Shown in pieces: positions 41,990-53,920 of a stretch of 64,000 nucleotides of DNA. Below the pieces are notes generated by a model. That model did no database searches. It saw nothing but the letters and a program-made list of their open reading frames with translations, and was not told the DNA's origin. Position 1 is the first letter of the stretch, and each line of letters begins with the position of its first letter. The DNA is taken from assembly GCA_029204225.1 (NCBI GenBank), contig CM055105.1:51906331-51970330 (forward strand), written 5' to 3'. Made by a program: the position numbers and the translations under genes. The DNA is from Diphasiastrum complanatum. Lineage: Eukaryota > Streptophyta > Lycopodiopsida > Lycopodiales > Lycopodiaceae.

Positions 41990-42660
41990 ATAGAATTAGC
42001 ATGATTATGCTTGTAGAAACTCGTGGCAACTCACATGCATTAATTGTAAGTGATCATAGTGACATGCAAGGCATGCACAAAGTTTAATGGACACATGCAT
42101 GATGATTTGGACATTTCTAGTTAGAACTAGTACACTTGTAAAAAGTTGGTAGAATTTCATGCATGACAAGTGACAGATGTCACATAGACTCTAGATGTCA
42201 CTTTAGATGTCATTTTGGAATGGATAGATATGGTTCTACCTCGAGCTACCTCAATCTCCATAAATATGTGTAGCTCTCCACACAATCAATGATGAAGAAC
42301 CAAAGCTTTGTAGCTATCTCATGTCATTTTGGATCTAAACAAATATTGCTTGTTATCTCTCTAACTCTCTCTCTCTAACTCGTGTTGAGGCTAATGCTCA
42401 TACATTGAAATCTTGTATTTTTTATTCATTCTTTGATCATTGCTATTATATTCTGTTGATTAGCATGCTAGATTGTGGATTAGCCATTTCTTCTGAACTA
42501 GATTTTGTTGATCAATCTAGAATCAGGTTATAGTGCCAATCACAAAGTTTAATTAAGATTAGTCACTCTTGTAGACATTCCCCACACGTGTGAATTCTGA
42601 AAATTTTGTTAGAGTTCACCATATTCTGATTTGTATAATTCAGTTATATAAAGTGATTGG
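41990..42660 (+). repeat. LTR-like fragment with CACACGTGTG near one end
   Basis: No gene. The region has a CT-rich run (42357-42385) and a CACACGTGTGAATTC block at 42583, like the ends of Copia-1 and S. No partner LTR or primer site is seen, so the assignment is tentative. Confidence 0.35.
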
Positions 42661-42802
42661 CCAACTACTTTAAACATTTCGTCATTATAAAAATTTCTAA
42701 CTAATCTTTTATGTTTAATAAATAAATAATCCATTTTATCAAGTGCAAATCAAACTTAAATGACATATACAAATCAAATAAACAGTTTAGATGACAACAT
42801 AC

Positions 42803-43023
42803 TTGAATGCTCGGATTTTTTTTTTATGATTGCCACTATGTGTAGATAAGTCATCAATATTCTTCATCAATATTCTCTTTCTTTTCCTCTTTATCATTGT
42901 CTTATTGATAACTTTTAGATCAACAACAGATTTTAAACTCTCGGATCGCAACTTTTTCATGGATTCTAACATTTCTTGGTTTGATCCCCGAAGACTAGTG
43001 ACAGTAGCATTCAACTCTGACAT
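42803..43023 (-). pseudogene. Candidate upstream exon of gene E (coiled coil, basic)
   Basis: Minus-strand frame from ATG 43023: MSELNATVTSLRGSNQEML, MKKLRSESLKSVVDLKV, then a basic run KRKRKRI. It ends at a GTATGT donor at 42802. Heptad-like Leu/Val spacing suggests a coiled coil. It lies upstream of gene E copy 2 in the right orientation, so it may be an earlier exon, but no direct proof links them. Confidence 0.3.
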
Positions 43024-43039
43024 ACTTGAAAAGAATGTA

Positions 43040-43507
43040 GCATCTAAAAAGGGATGACTTGAAAACTGGATGGGAGAACAATGGATGTTCGAAAAGAATG
43101 GATGTTCGAGAAAAAATGGATGTTCGAGAAATGGAGTCGGGGTCAAAAAATGAAAGTGGAATGGGAAAGAAATAAAAAAAAGTGTAGACTGGAACAAAAA
43201 ATTTGTTAAGTGTCAAAAAATTGATGGCATCAAAATTTTTAATGAAGTATCAAAAAATAACCAAAGTTCAAAAAAATAGCGAAGGCTAAAAAAAAAAATG
43301 AAGGCTTGAAAAAAGTAATAAAGTCTCGACGAATTAATAGGTATCAAAAAATTAGAGAATGTTCAAAAAATTAATGAAGTATCAAAAAATAGGAAAATAT
43401 CAAAAAATTTGTGGTTTTTCTGTCGGTCGAGATTGCTCGTAACTAAGACTCGTTCGGGATGGGCGACGTAGTCGAGATTTGATGGATTGTCTCGGCTTAG
43501 ACGAGAT
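43040..43507 (-). repeat. Inverted copy of the gypsy leader plus GGTCGAG fragment
   Basis: 43040-43440 is the reverse complement of 22851-23215 (shared GACCCC-ACTCCATTTCTC and TTTTTTGATACTTCATTAA landmarks). 43425-43507 carries GGTCGAGATT units as in arrays A and B. The F LTR inserts at 43508. Confidence 0.65.
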
Positions 43508-44338
43508 TGTGAAAAATGCAAAAATAAGCTTGGTAGAGGCCAAAAATCTTGTATATAGATAAACACACATGTGTGGAGCCTGTTTTCACGTGTAAAAATA
43601 GTGTACTTGTCATGTACCATAATCATATAGGTTGTACATATGATTTAATTCAAGTTCTAGTGGCTAAAAAGGCTAAAAACTAGTTTCCTAGACATATGAC
43701 ACATGGCATCAGTCTATTGCTTGCATGAGCCACATCCTTTGGTTAGGTGTCACATCCCATGTGTAGAGGACAGCTCACATGTGTGGAATAAGCTAAAGTA
43801 GACGAATTTTGACTTCTAGAAGATTTTCAAGTAGATCTCCATATAGAAGGAAAATGGGCCAAAAGAGCTCAGAATAAAAGGTTTTGTCCAAGTGTCAGTT
43901 TTGCATGATGAATCATCATATGACAAAGCACCTTCACACATGTGGGATCAAAGGGATGATCAGTACCACGAGCTCCCACTTATTGTATATATAGAGCCAC
44001 ATTTGGCCATAATCAATGTGAGACACCAATCTTGGTTTTGAAAGCAATTTTGAGTGATTCTCTCCATTTGTCTACATTTGTTTTGATTGTTTTGAGGTTC
44101 TATCAATGTGTACTTGATTTTCAGGTTGGAGTCTGTGCTCAGACAGTGTTTCACACGTGTGAAACCATAAAGTACACTTACCTTCAATTAATGATTGTTC
44201 TTGTTAGGATTTTGTGTCTAGAATTGATCTAGATTGATCATAATCTGAAGTAGATTGATAAATCAAGTAATTTGACAACCAATCCCTTTTGAGGATCAGA
44301 TAAGGATCCTTTCTTGTCCTTTTTGTACGTTTTGCACA
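43508..44338 (+). repeat. 5' LTR of F element (copy 2)
   Basis: TGTGAAAAATGC...TTTTGCACA, followed directly by the primer site. CACACGTGTG at 44152. Confidence 0.9.
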
Positions 44339-44351
44339 TGGTATCAGAGCC
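44339..44351 (+). other. Primer binding site of F element
   Basis: TGGTATCAGAGCC immediately after the LTR. The leader 44352-46009 (about 1.66 kb) holds no gene that I can support. It has CACACGTGTGAGG at 44513. Confidence 0.9.
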
Positions 44352-46009
44352 TAGTACAAGAGGTTTTGTTGAAATTGATAGGGTTAATCCAAATCAAAGC
44401 CAAAATTAGCAATTTTTTGGAAACTAGTCAAATTTTGTGTAGCGAGTTGGATTTGATAGCTATCCTCAAAATTTTTGGTCCAAATCTTGTTAAGGGCTGT
44501 AGGAACCCTTTTCACACGTGTGAGGACGTACAGCTCCAGTTTTGACTGAGAAATTTCAAAAATTTGTAGAATTTGACTCACATACCCAATTTGAGTGATT
44601 TTTGGTGCAAAATCAAGCATTTTCTATAGAAAATCTAATCCTTGATTAGTTCTTGGACTAGATCAGCCAAGAAAATTAAATTTGAGGCTTGAATTAGGTG
44701 CATTAATTGATTATCTCTGATTTTTTAGTGTATGTTGAAGTTGAGAGAGATTTTGCTAAAAATCATAGATTAAGGAGTGATATGCAAGGTGAGAGGTTGA
44801 AATCCATTGTACCATTACTCTAGATTTGTTCAAGAGTGATAGGGTCAAGTTTATAAGCATCAATTTGCTAGAAAACATCCTTGGATCTATCTTCCAAGTG
44901 AAACCTTTGAGAGTTTCTAGTTCATATAGAGCATCTATGCAAATCTTTTGTAGAATTTGACATAGATTGGCTTCAATTGAAAGTTCTAGAAAAGAGATTG
45001 AGATCCAAGTCACATTATTCAATCCTACTCAATTTGTTTGAGTGTTTGTGAGGTTTGAAAAGAGTCATTAAGGTGTCTATGGCAAATGTGTAGAGAGAGA
45101 TCCAATTTTCTAAGAGTTCCTTCCTTTGTAGAAGGCAAGATCTAGAAGCTCATTTTGTGTTGTTATTGGTGGAGAATTCGTATTCTCCTAGGTGATCAAA
45201 TCTTTCTAAGTGGCATTAGCTCTTTTAAGCACAATATCTTAGTGAGAAAAATCACAAATCTTGATTTTCAATTTCATTCCAAGTCTTAAAAGGTAGAATA
45301 ATTGGTGGAATCCAATAGGAGTGATTGAATTCAATTTGTTGAGCAAAAATTGACATAGTATATATGAAACTCAAATTAGTTCTATTCAACTTTCTTTGTG
45401 AGAGTGTGAGGGTCAATTTGTGATCCCATTTGATGTCTAGAATGAGGAGGAGTCCATATTTGAGTATTCATGTATGGTTGAGATCTTTGTGAATCTCTAG
45501 TTGTCTAATTTTTAAGCTTTGTGAAAAATTGGTGGTATAGTTTGTTTTCCTCAAATCAAATTCATTCTAAATCTCAAGAGTGAGACTATTTGGGTCAAGA
45601 GTGAGCCCAGAAGAAGTGATTAAGTTTGATTTTCATGTGTTTGAAACAAATCCATCTTTTGTTCAAGAATCTCAAGTGTTGAGAGAACTAGTCAAGTGAA
45701 AAGGAAAATCTAAGTGTCAAATCTTTTTCATATCCATTTCAACTTTCAAAAGAAAGAGTCATTGGTATTTGATGAGTCCAATAGGAGATTGCATCTGATT
45801 TCTTTAGTGATATGATTCAAAGATTGTGTGCTTTTGTCTTAGTGATCAAAGCAAAGTCTCCAAGTGACTAGTCTTTACTGTGAAGATTGATTCTTAGGTT
45901 TGTGAGCTAGATCTTTTGTAGATCCTTCTAGATTTTGAAGATGTTCAAATCTAGTCTCTTGAAAGTCACAAATTACATTTGTAAAATCATATCACAGGTT
46001 TTTATTCAC

Positions 46010-47046
46010 ATGGCATCAATAGGTGGCATCCTATTGAAGGAAAGAAAGGATCCTGAGTGCAACCTTTGTGGCAAGGGAGGATATATTTTCTCAAGATGCT
46101 ACAAAAAGAAGACCAATCCATCCAAGGAGAACCAAAGCAAGGGGGCCGAGGTGAAGGATGGAGCTTCAAGTTCAAAATGCAAATACAAGAAGGACAAGTC
46201 CAAGGAAAGGTGTTTCCTTTGTGGAAAGGTGAATGAGGCTTGGAGTCTCACAAGGACTTGCAAGATTTGTCTTCAAGAGTCCATCACAACACATGTTGAA
46301 TCTTTTGAAATTTTTCATTTGGAAGTGCATTGTTTGGTTCAAGATGCAAAGATAGATGTCACTTTCATGAAAGTAACTTGGATTTATTTTATGTCCTTGG
46401 AAAGTATTCTGCTTGAAACTTTAGATAAGTTCAAACTTATTGCTATGATCCAAAAGAAATCAATCAAGAATAAGGAGCATCAATCACAAAATGAAAATAA
46501 TTTCATTTATGCTCTCATGTCAACTTATGAAGATCTATTTTGCTTTGAAGAGACTTTTGTATCTCAAAGGTGGCTTAAGGCAATACTAGTTAAATGTGAT
46601 GCCTTAAAAGATAGCAAAATATGTTTTCTTTGTAAGCTTACATTAGTTATGAAGTCAAGGAAATGGAAATATCTTCATAATGTAAGATCTTTTGGTTTCA
46701 ATAAGATCATGAATGATGTGTTCATTCATAAAGATGAAAATTGTATGTTTTCAATCCTAAAGGCAAGTTGTAAATTTCTTATGAGAATAAGTGAAGCATC
46801 CAAAGTGGACACTTATATCCATAAGCAAGTAGTTAGCCTTCTTGAGATGGAGATACCTTTTGATTTCAATATTGGAAAAATCATGCCAAGTTGTGGTGAT
46901 TTTTGGACTTATGTTCCTAGCATAAGTAATCTTGATAGTCATAGGAAGTGCATATTGTGTGGTCATAGTTGTTGTGATCATTATGGGACATGGAGGTCTC
47001 AGATTTCCATCAAGAAGGAGCACCATGAAGAGGATCTTAAAGAATC
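46010..47046 (+). CDS. F element ORF, 5' part (unrecognised zinc-finger protein)
   Basis: The frame opens at 45935; the more likely start is ATG 46010 (MASIGGILLKERKDPECNLC). It begins with CNLCGKGGYIFSRC, a CX2CX4HX4C knuckle in which Tyr replaces His. A Lys/Ser-rich stretch follows, then CFLCGKVNEAWSLTRTCKIC. The remaining roughly 250 residues include FCFEETFVSQRWLKAILVKC, KASCKFLMRISEASKVDTYI and CILCGHSCCDHYG. Copia-3 interrupts it at HHEEDLKES; the ORF continues at 52986. I do not recognise the family. Position, direction and the N-terminal knuckle suggest a diverged gag-like protein, or a captured host sequence. Confidence 0.6.
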
Positions 47047-47737
47047 TGTGAAAAGTACAGTACTAAGGACCATAAATGGATCTTTGAATGATCCACAAGG
47101 TGATTGTATGCTTGTTAAACAATCTATCAGAAACTAGTCATCAGAAAACAAGATCTAGTTTAGCAGCTTGATAGGAAACAAGTAGAGACAATCAAAGCAT
47201 TGATCAATTAGTATAATCCAACTCCACACGTGTGGAAATAAGGCTGTAGTACGGCCTGTAGACAGTGTTTACAAAGTGCCAAAGCTGGGTTTCAGTGGGA
47301 AAATAGAGTAATCACCATACAATGAGAGGAAACTCGAGTTTCTCCTTGAGCCTCCAAAAAGTTTCTATCTTCTCACTATGGAGAATGGGAATACATAGTA
47401 AAACACACTTCCTTAGCAAAGTTAGGTGAAAATCCAGCATGTAATAAGGAAGTAGACTCCACTTTCTTGCCCTAATGTGAAAACCCTAGCCTAGATCCAA
47501 GAGTCATGCTTGGTAGGTGCATGGTAGGTACAAATCTCATCATAAATCATGGTCTAGATCCTAAAAAGTAGGAATCACTACCAAATAGACACAACCACTC
47601 CTCTTGACTCGTGGTAACCTACTTTAGGTGTGTATGTACAAGTGGCACTTTGGCCATTGAAGTAACCAACAAACAATATTGACAAAATGTACAATATTCT
47701 ACATGGCTAGATTTGCCAATGTAGGCAAATTTTCACA
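47047..47737 (-). repeat. Copia-3 3' LTR
   Basis: On the minus strand it starts TGTGAAAATTTGCC after the purine tract GAGGAGGAG. CACACGTGTG at 47225. The distal end reads ...GTACTTTTCACA, where the 5' LTR has GTATTTTCA. Confidence 0.9.
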
Positions 47738-49903
47738 CTCCTCCTCAAATCTAGCCTTGGAGATCACAATGCTTTTATCAATAACTCCAATTGAAGATCT
47801 AAGCTTGACAAATGAATCTTTAGGTAAAGGTTTAGTAAACAAATCAGTCAAGCAACTTGATGATGGCACGTGTTGGAGCTTGATCTCTTTAGCTTGCACT
47901 TTTTCCCTCACGAAATGATGAGCAATTTCGATGTGTTTGCTCCTTGCATGGAATGTAGGATTAGTTGCAAGTGATTGGGCTGATTGGTTGTCACAATAGA
48001 TGATAGGGATCTCCTCCTCCATGACATGAAGCTCCACCAATAGCCTTTTGAGCCACAAGACCTCCTTGCATGTTGATGTCAAGGCCTTGTATTCGGATTC
48101 TGTGGAAGATAGGGAGATGGTATCTTGCTTTTTGGAAAGCCATGATACTACTCCATCACATAGAAAGGTGGCAAAGGCACTTATTGATCTTCTATCTACT
48201 TTGTCACCTGCAAAATCCGAGTCACTATAGGCTCTTAAGCCAAGATTAGTTCCTCTATACAAAATACCAAAATTCTTAGTGAATGAAATGTATCTAAGAA
48301 CTCTTTTGGCCATATTCCAATGTGAAACTAGAGGACTTTGCATGAATTGGCTTAATTTTCCAACACTATAACTAAGATTAGGTCTAGTTATAGTTAAATA
48401 GATCAAGGAGCCAATAAGCCTTCTATATAATGTGATGTCCTCAAAGGATGCTTCATCACAACCAATAGATGCTTTTACATGTTGCTCCATTGGTGTCTCA
48501 ATGCCTTTACAATTCTTCATTCCAAATCTATCTAGGATGGATGTAGCATATTTAGATTGACAAATGAAGCTAAAATCACATCCTCTAATAACCTCTATCC
48601 CAAGAATGAATCTCAATAGGCCGAGATCTACCATCTTAAACTCTTTTGCTAAAGCAATTTTTACATCTCTAATTCCATCTAGATCATTACCACTCAAGAT
48701 AATGTTATCTACATACAATGATGGATCATAGGCACTCATTACAAAATTGATGGAAATGAGAAAAGAGTTTAGCCTAGAGTACCATGCTCTAGGTGCTTGC
48801 TTGAGCCCATAAAGGCTCTTCTTCAAAAAACACATCTTTCCTTCATGCTTTGCCTTGATGAAGCCCTCGGGTTGCCTCATGTAGATCTCTTCCTCCAAAT
48901 AACCATTGAGGAATGCATTTGTGAAGTCAAGTTGGAATAGCTCCCAATTGAAGGTTGTAGCAAGACTAATGATCAACCTGATAGTAACAAGCTTAGCCAC
49001 ATGAGCAAAAGTCTCATCATAGTCAATGCCTTTGGTTTGTAAAAAACCTTTGGCAACAAGCCTAGCTTTATGCTTGCTTATTGATCCATCTTGATTATCC
49101 TTCAGTCTAAACACCCACTTGCAATCAAGAGGTTTCTTCCCTTGAGGAAGATCCACAAGATCCCAAGTATGATTCTCAATAAGAGCATCATACTCAACTT
49201 GCATAGCATCCATCCAACTTTTAGACTTACAAGCATCTTCATAGCATGTTGGATCATCTAACATTGAAGTAAGAAAGGTGTAAGATGTGAAAGATGATGA
49301 GCCTTCTCTTTGATCACCTTGACCATCATAGGTGAGCCTCAATGGCTCGGATCTTGCCCTTGTAGATCTTCTTGGAGTTCTTGGAGTTCTTGCATCTTGA
49401 GGTGGATCCTCAAGTTCTTCTTCACTTGGAAGCTCCTCCTCCATCCTAGCATGATCCTTGGCATCAAGATTATTAGTAGCATTATCATCCAAATCACAAG
49501 CATGTCCTTCATAAAAAATAACATTCCTACTCACTATCACCTTGCTAGTGATGGGATTGAAGACTCTATAACCTTTGCTATTCTCATCATATCCCACAAA
49601 GATGCCTTTGATGGATGTTGCATCATCCTTCCTTCTCTTATCCAAGGATTGGTGTACATAGCGAGTGGATCCAAAAACTTTGAGATTTTTGAGATTGGGC
49701 TTCTCTCCAAATAGAGCTTCAAATGGTGTGATTCCTCCAATGGCTTGGTTTGGCAATCTATTGCACAAATAGTTAGCACAAGTTATTGCTTCACCCCAAA
49801 ATGGTTTGGATAGAGAAGCTTCTAGCCTTAAGGCCTTAGCACACTCACAAAGAGATCTATTTTTTCTCTCACTCACTCCATTTTGTTGAGGGTGTATGGA
49901 CAT
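47738..49903 (-). pseudogene. Copia-3 pol: integrase C-terminus, RT (deleted active site), RNase H
   Basis: A long minus-strand frame starting HPQQNGVSERKNRS. It contains the integrase tail, RT with QLDFTNAFLNG and LKKSLYGLKQAPRAWYSR, and RNase H (YSDSDFAGDKVDRRS, SSTESEYKAL, ARSKHIEIAHH). At the RT catalytic site it reads YDPSLYVDNIILSG. Copia-1 has YDPSMYLKFV...LIYVDDIILCG, so about 13 residues before the box are lost and the second Asp is Asn. The RT would be inactive. The frame runs through the polypurine tract into the LTR, ending at 47699. A one-base loss at about 49890 separates it from the upstream integrase frame. Confidence 0.88.
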
Positions 49904-50526
49904 GACAACTCCCTCTTTATGCCATTAGAACTACAAAAGTCAATCAACTTATTGGAGATATATTCACCTCCATTATCACTCCTTAATACCTTAATCTTGG
50001 TACTAAGTTGATTTTCTACCAAGGTCTTGAACTTTACAAAAGAATCAAACACCATTGATTTGCTAGACAAGAGGTACATCCAACAAAATCTAGAATAGTC
50101 ATCAATGAAGATTACATAGTACTTGGCACCACCATTAGACTCATGTGAAAAACTATGAACATCCAAATGGATGAGTTCAAGAGGAGAGTTTGATCTTGAT
50201 GTAGATCTTGAGAAGGGTAGTTTGCGAGCCTTTGAGAGGCTGCATGCTTCACATCTCTTCCCACACTTTGACAAATGCTTGGGGAGTCCAACTGCAAGCT
50301 CCTTTGTAGCCATAGATTCCATGGCTTTTTAGTTGGGGTGGCCCAACCTTTTGTGCCACAGTTCCACCTTTGATAGCTCCACCTTTGCCAAGTTAACATT
50401 CCCCACTGCAATATTAGCATCAAGCTTAAACAATATACCTTGCTTAAAGCCTTTGGCTATACATTCATCATTTCTAAGGATGGAACAAACTCCATGCTTA
50501 AATTGTACATCTAGGCCATTATCCAT
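49873..50526 (-). pseudogene. Copia-3 integrase N-terminal and core region
   Basis: Two open segments. 50526-50329 has LWHKRLGHPN, the first half of the integrase zinc site, and ends in a TAA. 50322-49873 has CEAC, HLDVHSF, DDYSRFCW and RSDNGGEYISNK, the DD35E-type core with both Asp residues. It ends by frameshift at SCPYT, where one base is missing before the QQNGV motif. A TAG at 50527 (CAG to TAG) separates it from the protease segment. Confidence 0.85.
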
Positions 50527-50529
50527 TAA

Positions 50530-51246
50530 CTAGCCAACACTAAGCAGATTCTTGGTTAACTTAGGAACATAAAGAACATTATCTAGATTCATCCTTTTGG
50601 ATGATCCCACATACAAGGGAATTGTTCCTATTCCACTTATCTTACATTCTTGACTACTTGTAGTATAGATTGATCTATGTAAGTCATTGTAAGAAAGTAA
50701 GGTGGAGAATATGTCCTTTTGATATGTCATTTGGGAACTTGCCCCACTATCAATCCACCAAAAATCATTGGTGTTGCTCTTGGATGATGGTGGTTTGTTG
50801 GAAACCATCAAGGATGACTCTTCATCCTCCTCTTCCTCCTGATGTGCAATGTTGCTTTGTTTGCTCTCTTGTGCCTTCTTCTTCTTGAGACATTCTGATG
50901 CAAAATGGCCTTTCTTTCCACAGAAAAAACATTTGTACTTGGACTTGTCTTTGATCTTGCCCTTTGAGCTTGAAGCCTCATCCTCCTCCTTGGTCTCCTT
51001 GAAGTGCTTCTTCTTGCCATTGGTCTTCTTCTTGCTTTTGAATGAGAAATTAGCTTTCTCATCACCATCTTGCAGAGAAATAGCATTCATTCTTGCATTG
51101 GTATGCAACATCCTACACTCTTCAGCTACTAATACACTATGTAGCTTTTCTATAGTAGGCAAAGTGTCTTGGATTGCAAAGCTTTGGACCAAATTTGTAA
51201 AGCCACTCCCTAGACCATTTAGGACAATCTGAACAAGTCTCTCCAA
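50530..51246 (-). pseudogene. Copia-3 gag C-terminus and protease
   Basis: Open segment beginning ERLVQIVLNGLGSGF, with zinc knuckle CFFCGKKGHFASEC and protease WWIDSGASSQM, ending LTKNLLSVG before the TAG. It is out of frame with the gag start by a frameshift near 51240. Confidence 0.88.
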
Positions 51247-51661
51247 TGGAAGCTAACTCCCTATTAAGAGACTTGATTCTTAGCACATAATCTTGTGCAC
51301 TCTCATGACTCCTCTTCATGTTTTGTAGAATCTGATTCCTAAGCATGAGAACCCTCGAAGTGTTACTAGACTCATAGATAGATTTTAAAGATTCCCAAGC
51401 CTCTTTAGCACTCTTACATGATGATACTTTCCTTAAAAGATCATTGCTTACATTCATCTTAATACAGTGAAGTGCAAGCCTAGACCTCTTCTTGTATCTC
51501 ACTAATTCCTGTGCACCTAGAGGTTCATCTTCTTCATCTATTAGAAACTCATAAAGATCATGGAGCACCATTAGTGACTCCATCCTCACTTTCCAAATAG
51601 CATAATTGGTAGAGTTTAATCTCTCACTAGCTTCTAGAAGGTAGGCTCCCACTGATCCCAT
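51240..51661 (-). pseudogene. Copia-3 gag N-terminus
   Basis: Starts MGSVGAYLLEASERLNSTNY at 51661 and runs ALHCIKMNVSNDLLRKVS and ILQNMKRSHESAQDYVLRIK to ASIGE, where the frame breaks. Same family layout as Copia-1 gag. The leader 51662-52279 (minus) holds no gene; it has a CACACATGTG variant at about 52120. Confidence 0.85.
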
Positions 51662-52279
51662 CTTACTAGCAAGATTCTACACACAAGATATAGATTTGTT
51701 TGTACTTGAAACTCACAAAGGTTTCTAACTTGCAATGCTTCACTCAAATGTTGACTTCTAATCCAACAAATGGATTTGTAATCACAGTTCTATCACTCCC
51801 TCACAAGCTAGAATGAAGATAAGATGAGATGAAAACTACACTCAAGCAAATCTTGCCAATCTTGGCTATTTTTGGACAAAACCTGACTCTATCTCTCTCA
51901 TTCACTTTGATGTACTTTCAAGACCCGGTTTACACTTTAAGAAGGTCTAAAATCAGCCTAGATTAATTAGTTTTCATGAAACAAATTCAAAACCAATCAA
52001 TGGCAAGTGATCTTGGTAGCTTATCCTAGGATTTGCACCAAAAATTACATCAAACTGACACCAGATGAGTTTTCTATGATCCAATGAATATGGGTTATTA
52101 AATGCTGGTTCAGAGATGCCCACACATGTGAACAGTACGGATTTTAATCCTAAAAAAGTTTGGGATCAAATTCCCTCACCAAAACCTGGATACCAGCTCG
52201 CCCTTCCAATACTAGCTTTTTGCACCAAAACCTGCTAAAACTGGATTAGATTCAAACACAGATCAATGGCCTTGTACTT

Positions 52280-52292
52280 GGCTCTGATACCA
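52280..52292 (-). other. Primer binding site of Copia-3
   Basis: GGCTCTGATACCA on the plus strand, the reverse complement of TGGTATCAGAGCC, abutting the LTR. Confidence 0.9.
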
Positions 52293-52980
52293 TGAAAATA
52301 CAGTACTAAGGACCATAAATGGATCTTTGAATGATCCACAAGGTGATTGTATGCTTGTTAAACAATCTATCAGAAACTAGTCATCAGAAAACAAGATCTA
52401 GTTTAGCAGCTTGATAGGAAACAAGTAGAGACAATCAAAGCATTGATCAATTGGTATAATCCAACTCCACACGTGTGGAAATAAGGCTGTAGTACGGCCT
52501 GTAGACAGTGTTTACAAAGTGCCAAAGCTGGGTTTCAGTGGGAAAATAGAGTAATCACCATACAATGAGAGGAAACTCGAGTTTCTCCTTGAGCCTCCAA
52601 AAAGTTTCTATCTTCTCACTATGGAGAATGGGAATACATAGTAAAACACACTTCCTTAGCAAATTTAGGTGAAAATCCAGCATGTAATAAGGAAGTAGAC
52701 TCCACTTTCTTGCCCTAATGTGAAAACCCTAGCCTAGATCCAAGAGTCATGCTTGGTAGATGCATGGTAGGTACAAATCTCATCATAAATCATGGTCTAG
52801 ATCCTACAAAGTAGGAATCACTACCAAATAGACACAACCACTCCTCTTGACTCATGGTAACCTACTTTAGGTGTGTATGTACAAGTGGCACTTTGGCCAT
52901 TGAAGTAACCAACAAACAATATTGACAAAATGTACAATATTCTACATGGCTAGATTTGCCAATGTAGGCAATTTTTCACA
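52293..52980 (-). repeat. Copia-3 5' LTR
   Basis: 688 bp; plus-strand reading TGAAAATACAG...TTTTTCACA. CACACGTGTG at 52468. Followed by the duplicated GAATC. Confidence 0.92.
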
Positions 52981-52985
52981 GAATC

Positions 52986-53920
52986 ATCTCAAGGTTCAAG
53001 TGTGCCAAGGATTGAGGAGGAGAGATCTTATCAAGTTGTGATTCCAAAAAGAAACTCAAGAAATATGGTTGATTCCATGTGGCTCACATTTCAAGGGAAA
53101 GAGGAGCATATCTCATGTGGTATACATCTCATACTTACTTCTCTTATGTCATTTGATAAATCAATTTGCTTTAGTGAGGTCATTGCATCTCCAAATTGGA
53201 GTAAAGCCATACTAGTTGAGTATGAAGTCTCTCCTGAGAACATAGATGATGTTCTTAAAAGGTTGAAATTGATTTTAAATCAATTAGAAAGCAAATCGTT
53301 ATTTCATCAGATGTATGCTCTTGAGTCATGTAAGAGCAAAAGTGATTTGTTCACTCATAGTTTGAAAATTTGTATTGAGGCAAATTGTAAACTCTTTATG
53401 AGAGTAAGTGAATCATCTTCTAAAGACACTTATCTCCATAATGAAGTATTTACCTCATTGGATCTGAGATTAGCATGGTAAATAAGCATGAAGATATGAT
53501 GCAAACACTTTGTCATTATAGCATGCATAGTCTTGCCAATTTGGATAAGTCTAATTCTCTAGATCATGGTAACATGGTGTAAGATATTTGTGATCCTAAT
53601 AAGTCAAGAATAAATCTTTATTTTCTCATGGAGGAGCGTGCACATGAAGAAGGAGCAAGCCTCAAAGTCAAGCATCTACAAGAAATTTGGAAGGAATCAA
53701 TTTCAAAGATGCTAGGATGGTGCAAAGCTCTCAAGTTCATCAAAGATGTCAACATCAAAGAAGCACTATCATGGATATGGTGATTTTAGATCAACATCAA
53801 GCTCATTGGCTGATCTTCACACCTTTTGAACCAGCAAAGACCAATTCAGCCCATAGAGTCAAGTTCAAGATCATCATGTTTTCCATCAAGCTAGATTTAC
53901 CAAGCTAGATTTTTGAGGAG
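52986..53920 (+). pseudogene. F element ORF, 3' part
   Basis: Continuation of the F ORF after Copia-3. 53002-53481 reads MPRIEEERSYQVVIPKR, then LTSLMSFDKSICFSEVIAS, NWSKAILVEYEVS and KICIEANCKLFMRVSESSSKDTYLHNEVF. These repeat blocks of the 5' part (RWLKAILVKCDAL; KASCKFLMRISEASKVDTYI), so the protein holds a duplicated domain. A stop occurs at 53481 and the tail (53500-53790) is broken. TTTTGAGGAG (53911-53920) is the polypurine tract. Confidence 0.6.

Larger units (their letters stand above)
47047..52980 (-). mobile_element. Copia-3: full-length antisense Ty1/copia nested in F
   Basis: 5934 bp, flanked by GAATC at 47042-47046 and 52981-52985, which are contiguous in the uninterrupted F copy (…AAGGAGTCATC at the window start). 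LTRs at both ends, a primer site and all copia domains are present. The LTRs differ at roughly 7-9 sites in about 690 bp by eye. Coding lesions make it defective. Confidence 0.93.
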
